In this document: positions 56,902 to 64,000 of the stretch, one piece after another
Layout: every line of letters starts with the position of its first letter
Position numbering within the stretch: position 1 is the first letter of the stretch
NCBI RefSeq assembly: GCF_947179165.1
Contig: NC_077238.1
Span: 46,504,293 to 46,568,292, forward strand
Direction of reading: 5' to 3'
From: Solanum dulcamara
Lineage: Eukaryota; Streptophyta; Magnoliopsida; Solanales; Solanaceae
DNA: 64,000 nt
Notes under the pieces: model-generated
What the model was told of the DNA's origin: nothing
The model's input: the letters and a program-made list of their open reading frames with translations, nothing else
Databases searched by the model: none
Position numbers and translations under genes: made by a program

Positions 56902-59900
56902 TGTCATGACTCGATTTCTCGAGCTGTGATAACACTACTAACACCCACCCGCAGGTAAGCCTAACCCATAACGCTTAGCCCATAACCATAGGCAATGGGA
57001 TAGGAAGCGAAAGATAAATAATAATACGAAGAGAGAGAACAACTTAAATAAATCACAAGGAACCACCCTAAGACTGGGCATTAGTCGATAATCAAGCATC
57101 TAAATCAAATACAAATACAAGGCTTTTTAAACTAAAAAATAAGTACAAACAGTCTTCGAAAGAAAGTAAAGACTAGTCCTAGTCTGTCATAAATGGAAAT
57201 CGATAAATTCGAATGCCAGGAGCTTACCAAATCTCTTAACCAAAAGCTGCTCCACACCAATCCAAATCAATGGTGAAAACCCATACTATGACCCTAAGTG
57301 GGAAGAAGATTAGTATGAGTACCAAACGAATGGTACTCAGCAAGCATAAGACAACTGTGCTCCACAGATAAATAACACATAATCAGGTAATTACTGCATA
57401 AGTGACTAATCAGGAATCACCACAATAATGTCAGGAAATAAGAAAAAGAGGTTGGAGACATAGATAAAGGAGCAGAGTCAAAGAACACACCTAAAACACA
57501 ATCCAACAACCTATTAACATGAGGAAGGCATCATAGGAGTCTACTAAATGGGAATATAGTGCTAACAGGCAATGCTAACCAGTAATCACCTAGAAACTAA
57601 TTCGTCTGAGCCTAGCAGGAAGTACCAATCACAATTCAACTGTAATACCACTTAGATCGACTACAAAGAAAACCAACGGTAAGTACAAGTAAGATCAAAT
57701 AATAATCAGTTGAACGTCTATACCCTAAAAAGGTACAAACAATGACAAACATACCCCCGCCCCCATAAAACTGGGGGACCACACCATACCAATATACTGG
57801 TAATAGGCGATGCTATGAATGCATCAGATGCTCTTTGAGATCAACAACAACAAGTATATAGACCCATTCCCAGTCCTTGACCTGCCAGGTGGGATTCATG
57901 TGACTCCCTTATCCAGTTTAGTGGTGCACTGGCCAGAGGGGCCCATAGGGGATGCTGGAAGTCTGTATACACAGCCTGGTCCTGATCCAGGTCTTACATA
58001 GGCATATAATATCCTCGTGGTGGTATCGAAGAGTGAGTGGCCAGGCCGATGTGGAAAGGGTGATGCCGCACCGGATATTAATAAACTAGTAACCTCAAAC
58101 CATGAGCACTCTAAGAAAGGTCCACCCAGCCAACCAGTAAATTCATAGGGGAATTGGCCCAGCTAGCAAGAATAAACCCGGGGGCATTAGTAAGTCAAGA
58201 AATGGCGTCGACGCACTAAATAGTAGAGTAAAAAATAGTACGTCATCGATGCCTTATGAGTTTCAAAACTAGTGACCAAGTAATTTAGGTGTTATGACTC
58301 TTGTTAAAACCAGTTTAAAAGTATTAAAATTGTGAGAAAGCCTTCTAAAAAATAGTAGTTAAAATCCAATGAAACTACCAGGATCATACCACAAAATGAG
58401 TGAATATGCTCAATCAATGCAAGAATTTCATAACCAGCATTCAAACAAGACAAATATAGCCCAAACAGTAATGTCAAGCTTAACCACACTATCAAGGTAA
58501 AAGAACTAACCCGAGCTCCAATCGCTCCTCGAACACGGCCTCAGTCCCAATAATAGATAATAGACAAGATGGCATCATAATCTTGCAGCTAAACAAAAGC
58601 AAAACAATTAAGACATGGCTCAAAATCAAGTAGGGGGAGAAATATCTCTAGGAACGATGCCTTACCCTAATATAGAAGCTCCCAACAAGCACAACTAAGC
58701 CCAACCTATGGCTACGACAAGCCTCAAAGGTCTCCGACACTAGCATTAAGTCACACCAACCATCACAAGCCCTACTAGAAGCTACGCCTAGCATCTAAGG
58801 CTCAAACCTAGCTTAAGGCTATCAATTCAGATCCTAACAAGGATAATCTCACCCAACCATAATGCAACCGAACCCACAAGCCTAACACAAGGATCTTAAG
58901 AGACTTACGGTAGTCTAAAGTTAAATCGGAGTCGAGAAAATGAGAAAAAAAGAGGGAGGTTCTAAACCTAGCTAATACCAACCTAAATCATATGTAATAT
59001 ATACTAAATGATATCTAATACATCTCAGTCAAAGGGGGAGACCGTAGCCTACTTTGAAGTCGAACACGTGCACTTTGAATCCACCAAAATAAAGCTCTCG
59101 AACTCTGAATCACTTCCAATCGCCACCACGCTCACAAAATAACGACCAAGATGTCAATACAGGCGTTTTAACTCCAAATTCACATTTTTCGGAGGCGGAT
59201 CCAAAATCAGATCTAAAATAAAATTGTGGGACCTGAGCTAGAAATCTTGAAATCAATTCTGTGAAAAGTTTTATTTGAGGTTAACGAACTTGTGGTTAAA
59301 ATTATAGCACAATTTGACTCTTAGAAACACCAAAATCAGACCATGTAATTTTTCATCATTAATGGAGGAAATCAAGGAAGAGGGCATCCCTTTGGGCACA
59401 GAATTACGTCAATATGATGCTTTTCGAAGCTCCTTAAACACTCCCACACGTTTTCCTTACAAATTCCCACTACCCAGCCTTTGAACCACTCAATTTGGAA
59501 AGGAATTGAGAGAGGTATGCAATTTTAAAGTTGTAGGATGAGGCTGATACACATCTAATCTTTTAAATAAAGACCAGACAAAATTGGTCATTCAATCGCA
59601 AAGCACATTGATCGCGATCTTGAGCCATAAGATTTTTTCCCTTCAGGATTGGAAGTGTCCTTGCAATCACGGAGAGTCAGTTAGCCAGACCCTCACTATC
59701 ATGGAGGGCTCTTCGCGAATGCAATGGCCAAACATGGATTGCACCAGCACTGCTATAACAGAGCTATTTTGGAAAAGTTCAAACCTCTGATGGGGTGCCT
59801 GAAATTCATTCGGAACCTTGTGTATGTAAATGAGAAATTCTATCCTACCAAATTCGACATTCCAGACTCAACGACGCACTCATAATTTCCATGCAAGGTC

Positions 59901-59941
59901 ATCTTAATAAAAAGTGGGTCCTATGCCCAAGCTTATTTACC
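56902..59941 (-). repeat. LTR block B, 5' LTR of a minus-strand gypsy element
   Basis: Starts TGTCATGACTCGATT (an LTR end when reversed) beside the primer site. It runs parallel to block A: GATAAATAATAATACGAAGA, GAGTACCAAACGAATGGTACTCAG and the AATCAAGGAAGAGG region near 59,370. Its 5' end is cut at GCCCAAGC (about 59,941). It contains TGATCGCGATC at about 59,610. Confidence 0.78.
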
Positions 59942-60589
59942 AAGCTTTTTAGCCCTATTCTAAGTCATTTTTGATTGTTTTAACTGAGTATATCATCCAA
60001 CTACCTTATTTTTCTCTCATAATCATCAATCTAAACAATCTATTCTCAAGAAACTCTCTCAAAACAAACCTAGGGTTTCTCTTCTTCTTCAAGAACTCTG
60101 AAGCTTTCAAGTCAAAAATTCAAGAATCAAAGAAAAGCTCTTCACAAAAGGTTTTCCCATGTTTTTCCACTCTAAAAACTTCATAAAAGAGTTTATTTTC
60201 TGGAAATCAAGCATCGATGTTCCAAGATCAAAGGTTAGAAAGCTATTATTTTTTGAGTTTCGATTATAATATAAATATTTTAAGTATGTAAGGCTACTCA
60301 TAATGTGGATTGAGTTCGTTCACATGCCCTACATCTAATTTTATCGATTGTTGAGAATGAGTTGAGTCTAACCTAGTTTCTTGAATTTCGTTGAGTTAAT
60401 TCTTCTTCTATTGATTTCTATATAATTATGTGTTAAGATCATTGTTGTTTTCTAACCCTGAATTAATTGAAATTGTTGTTAATGGCTACTTTCCCATGAA
60501 CCCTAGTTGATTTTATAATTATGACTTTTACATACTTATTTTTGAGTAAAGATGATGAGTTTTATGCATTGATGAAGAGAGTGATTTGA

Positions 60590-60591
<2 letters not shown>

Positions 60592-60626
<35 letters not shown>
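60592..60626. repeat. (AT)n microsatellite
   Basis: About 16 uninterrupted TA/AT units. Confidence 0.9.
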
Positions 60627-60628
<2 letters not shown>

Positions 60629-61941
60629 CGAGTCTAAATGAGTATGAGGGATGAATATAATTGATTGAAATCAAAAAAGAGTTTTGACGAGATATGAATG
60701 ATTTTTGAAAGCATATTTTACTGAAAGAACTTAATGATTTTAGTGTAAGCATTAATTTTAAATGAGTTTGAGTGTTGACATTTAAATACTATATGCATTG
60801 ATTGAGACTTAAAGCATGATTTTTGAACGTCTTTAATGAGAATGAGTTGAGTCTGAGAAGTCATTACAAGTATTATTATTTAAACTTAAGCATTTTGAGT
60901 ATAAATGATTGTTTTGAGATAGAGTTTTAATGGGATACGAATGAGTTTAAAATCATTTTTAAACAAAAGGGTAGAAGATTGAGATAATGATTGAATTGAT
61001 AAGAGTCCAATGTGACTAGATGAGATGATTTGCATAATTTGATTTAATTTGAGTCTTATGGGCATATTGAGTCTTGGGAGGAGTATCCCGAATTGAGTGA
61101 GAGTAAGTAACAACTCAAACTCAATAAACTACGTAGCCAGTGTAGGAGAGAATTGAACCATAAAATCGGATGTTTCCCTTTTGTCCCAAAAGAGGACTTG
61201 ATTTGATTGATTGTGGATCCAAGATTGGTTGATTCGTCCCCTACCGTGACAAAGTATTGGATAGACATCGCAATGATGTTGGCTCATTGTACATCGTCGG
61301 CTCATAGGTGATGGTTGTCAATTAGAGAAACTCCTAAATTAGAATGAATGGATTGATTGGTCAAGTGCATAGCTTTGAGTCTACTTCCATAAGCATTGTT
61401 ATTTTTAACTTGCATAATTATTGAGTTGATATTATCTTCAAAGTTGAGTTTTTTGAGTTGAGTTGATTGATGTTGAGTCTATTGATCATATTTTCTTTTC
61501 CAGTTGTATTACATACTCGTACATTCCATGTATTGAATCCATTTGGCCTTCATTATTTCATGTTGCAGATATAGGTGCTAGAGAACATCAACAACCGCTT
61601 CGTTGAGGATCCTTCCTTTCTTTATAGTGGTGAGACCTCCTTAGTTTTGGAGGAATCACATATATTTCAGTCATTACTTATGATTAGTTTCTTTTGAGGT
61701 AGTTGTGGGCTTATCTCGGCACCTTCTTGACAGTTGATAGAGGCTTCATAAACTTAAATTGTGTATATTAGAGTTGATGTCTCATTTGAGTCTGTTTTGG
61801 AAAGTATATTTTTATGAGATGAGATTTACTTATATAAGGTTGTAATTTAAAATATTTTTTCTTTTGAGTTATATTAAGTCTTCCGCTAATGTGACTGAAC
61901 GAGTGGTTGGATCAAGTGGTTCTCTTGGGTCTATCAATGGT

Positions 61942-62003
61942 CTTCGAGTGTCAGCCATACCCGGGGTACCATCTTCGAGTGTCAGCCATACCCGGGGTAC
62001 CAT
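61942..62003 (+). repeat. 31-bp direct duplication, two copies
   Basis: CTTCGAGTGTCAGCCATACC plus CGGGGTACCAT occurs twice back to back (61942-61972, 61973-62003) with no differences. Confidence 0.92.
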
Positions 62004-62010
62004 CTCTAGG

Positions 62011-63283
62011 CATGAAATTATGGATACCTAAATGCCTTCTAGCTCTATTAGATGAATTTCACTCTTTATCTTCCGGTCTCAGAATGTATGTCTATCTAAC
62101 CTTTACTTTTGACCTCAGAAAACTATTCCTTTCTGTGATCAAGTTCTTAGACGAAAGATAACTACAACTTCGAATCTCTGTTGTAGTTATCTTTTCCTAA
62201 TCACTACCCCTGTCCCAAGAGAGTAATGAATACAGGTGAGTTTTAATGTATGCACTCGTTAAAAGGAAAATAAAATGAATATAACAAAAATGCATGCTTG
62301 AACATTGATTCAAAATCATCAATACGCTTGCCTAATATGTTACTCCTTCATGGTTCTTACAACCCTAGTTATGGATTTTAGCTACTCATATTCATAGGCA
62401 AAGCATTAAGAATTTGTGTAGAATTCATATAACAATACTTAAGTTTATGAAATAGTTAATCTCAAATCAATGGATGAACGACAAATCCAAAAGACAATGA
62501 AAAAGCAATATTTGTGTTTAATCTTGAAAAATAGCTCAAAATAGGTTCTCACACGTTGTTATATGCTCAAAAACTAGTAAAAGTGTGCAACATAAGCATA
62601 AACCCTATGTAGAATACAAAACAAAATCCTAGAAAAAGTAGGAAAACTAAGTTGGCATTGGTTCACGCACGAAGTTCGCGGTCCGTAGTGATTTTCACTC
62701 CCTGTAGAGATGCATCGTGATGTTTAACTTGGGTCCCATAACTTCCTCAGACTCCACCCTTCAATGGCTAACCTTCACAAACCGTATAAATCTTAAGGTC
62801 TGTATAAGGTGTCGTATAGAATGCCTTAGACAATTTTCCTGGACCTTCTCAGATCATCTCCACGAGCAAAGTTAATGGCCCGTACAGGCTTCTTCAACAC
62901 GTGGTGGGTCTCATGGAGATCCCCTTAGAAATTTTCTAGATTTTTTTTAGCTCATCTTTCATGGGAAGGTTCACGACCTATGGTGACTTCCACGACCCAT
63001 GAAGGTCTCGTGGTGATTCACATGGGAAATTTCCTACAAACTATTCTTCTATAGAATTTTGACGACTAAGTCCATGACCCATACAAGTCTTCATGGCCAA
63101 TAGTGGCACTCGTGAACCATCAGTTTAGTGCATTTCAACTAAAAATCTGCAATTTAGTCCGTCCTTGTGAGCGACTTAATTTTCCTACAAAATAAACACA
63201 ACACATATCATTTTCAAAAACATGCTAGGAACCCACGCTAATTCAACATTTTGAGCATCAAAAGTATCGTAAATTCGTGACAC
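62011..63283 (-). repeat. probable LTR of a minus-strand retroelement
   Basis: No coding sequence. Motifs like TTCGCGGTCCGTAGTG, CACGACCCATGAAGG and CATGACCCATACAAG (62,670-63,120) are the same kind as in the G2 LTR. The right side (63,260-63,320), read in reverse, is ACTTGAGGACAAACAATGG...GTTGAGGGCATTGATGTGTC, a usual purine-tract/LTR junction. The left end was not found. Confidence 0.4.
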
Positions 63284-64000
63284 ATCAATGCCCTCAACTT
63301 AGAACCATTGTTTGTCCTCAAGTAATGAAAACTAAACTAAAAACAAAATAATGACGCAAAAATACAAGCAAGTTTAGAAGATACACAATAGCCCACACAC
63401 AATCATGTGCATTACCCTTTTTTCATTTTTAACCAAATCAGCTATGTAATGCACCAACCAGTCCAACTAACTCATATGGATTTATTTACGATATTTTACT
63501 ACTCATAGAAAAGCAAAACCATGCAAACAACAATGTAATAGTTAAATTAGAAACCAAATAGAGCAGACATAGTGCCCTCCCCACAAAGAAGTCTCTCTTA
63601 AGACGTATATAGACAAAACAAAGAATGGAACAATTTCACTCACGCTCTCAAATGAAGTTCAATTAATGCACATATACAGATCATTGGCTTGCCTTATTTT
63701 TCTACTCTTTAACTTTTGAATAGCTCATTTAGGATCATGATAGGACTTTATTAACTTGTAACGTAGGCTTGGGCTTAGGTAGAATGTATTTACGATATAA
63801 GTGACTTTTTTGCTCCTCCAAGAAACTACATTGAGTTAGCTATACGTTTTCCAACCCAAACTTGAGTCACCCTAACTTTCCTCTTTTATTTATGCTTAGG
63901 TGTGGTTTTAACTCTTTTTTTCTTTTTTCTAAACATTTTCTCATTGTATTTGTTTTTCTACTCATTTATTCTTATTTTTTTTCCTTGCGGCCACAACCCA
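63284..64000 (-). other. non-coding end of a minus-strand retroelement, off the window edge
   Basis: AT-rich sequence right of the presumed purine tract, without coding domains. It would be the 3' untranslated part of the element whose LTR lies at 62,011-63,283. Confidence 0.35.

Larger units (their letters stand above)
59942..62010 (+). repeat. plus-strand gypsy LTR fragment
   Basis: Leader-like CCTAGGGTTTCTCTTCTTCTT with an upstream pyrimidine stretch, long TTGAG-rich DNA, GTGGTGAGACCTCCTTAG (61,627) and GGTCTTCGAGTGTCAGCCAT near its end resemble chromovirus LTRs. G1's LTR has the parallel GTGGTGAGGTC. Neither terminus is complete and no coding sequence adjoins. Confidence 0.5.

Noticed and set aside
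60592..60626. (AT)n tract as a regulatory element
   Set aside because: Simple microsatellite in an LTR fragment, no further evidence.
1..64000. CRISPR arrays, bacterial operons, phage or plasmid genes
   Set aside because: No regularly spaced short repeats with unique spacers; all coding sequence is plant or plant retroelement type.

Overview
The window is plant nuclear DNA, most likely from a Solanaceae species (tomato, potato, pepper or tobacco group; I cannot name the species). The main pointers are the RTE-type LINE and SINE-like 3' tails (CCCTCCCCAGACCCCAC followed by TTG repeats), the large Tekay/Del-like chromovirus LTR retrotransposons, and an intron-rich minus-strand gene. No bacterial, viral or organellar genes were seen.

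Host gene (622-24706, minus): seventeen exons encode the first 572 residues of VAC14, the HEAT/ARM-repeat scaffold of the PIKfyve/Fab1 phosphoinositide complex. Reading frames and splice phases join without a break. The C-terminal part (about 150 residues in the family) lies beyond the left edge. Intron 11 has grown from about 157 bp to 13.3 kb by insertion of a gypsy element. Intron 3 is 5.3 kb and holds copia-LTR and other repeat debris. The intron after exon 17 holds an L1 3' end.

Nest 1 (3440-16571, inside intron 11): a Ty3/gypsy Tekay-like element, G1, with a perfect CATAC target duplication. Its RNase H region is deleted. Its 3' LTR was later hit by a 272-bp LINE/SINE-tail insert and by a 4.5-kb Mutator-like element with long inverted termini. 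That element in turn holds a 2.2-kb RTE LINE and an Au-like SINE.

Nest 2 (about 26.0-59.9 kb): LTR material from one minus-strand gypsy family lies on both outer sides (26.0-31.2 and 56.4-59.9 kb). Between them is a minus-strand gypsy element G2 (32.4-49.9 kb), split by a 10.7-kb L1 LINE with a 14-bp target duplication. G2 abuts head-to-head with a truncated 5' LTR of a plus-strand gypsy element G3 (49.9-56.4 kb). A solo LTR sits inside the left LTR block.

The last 4 kb hold further LTR fragments. All transposon genes here are broken. Many of the stops look like C-to-T changes (CAG to TAG, CGA to TGA), as expected for old methylated copies. The least explained structure is the 2.6-kb 3' region of the L1, which has an in-frame 168-bp tandem repeat and repeated pyrimidine-tract/TGCAGG modules.
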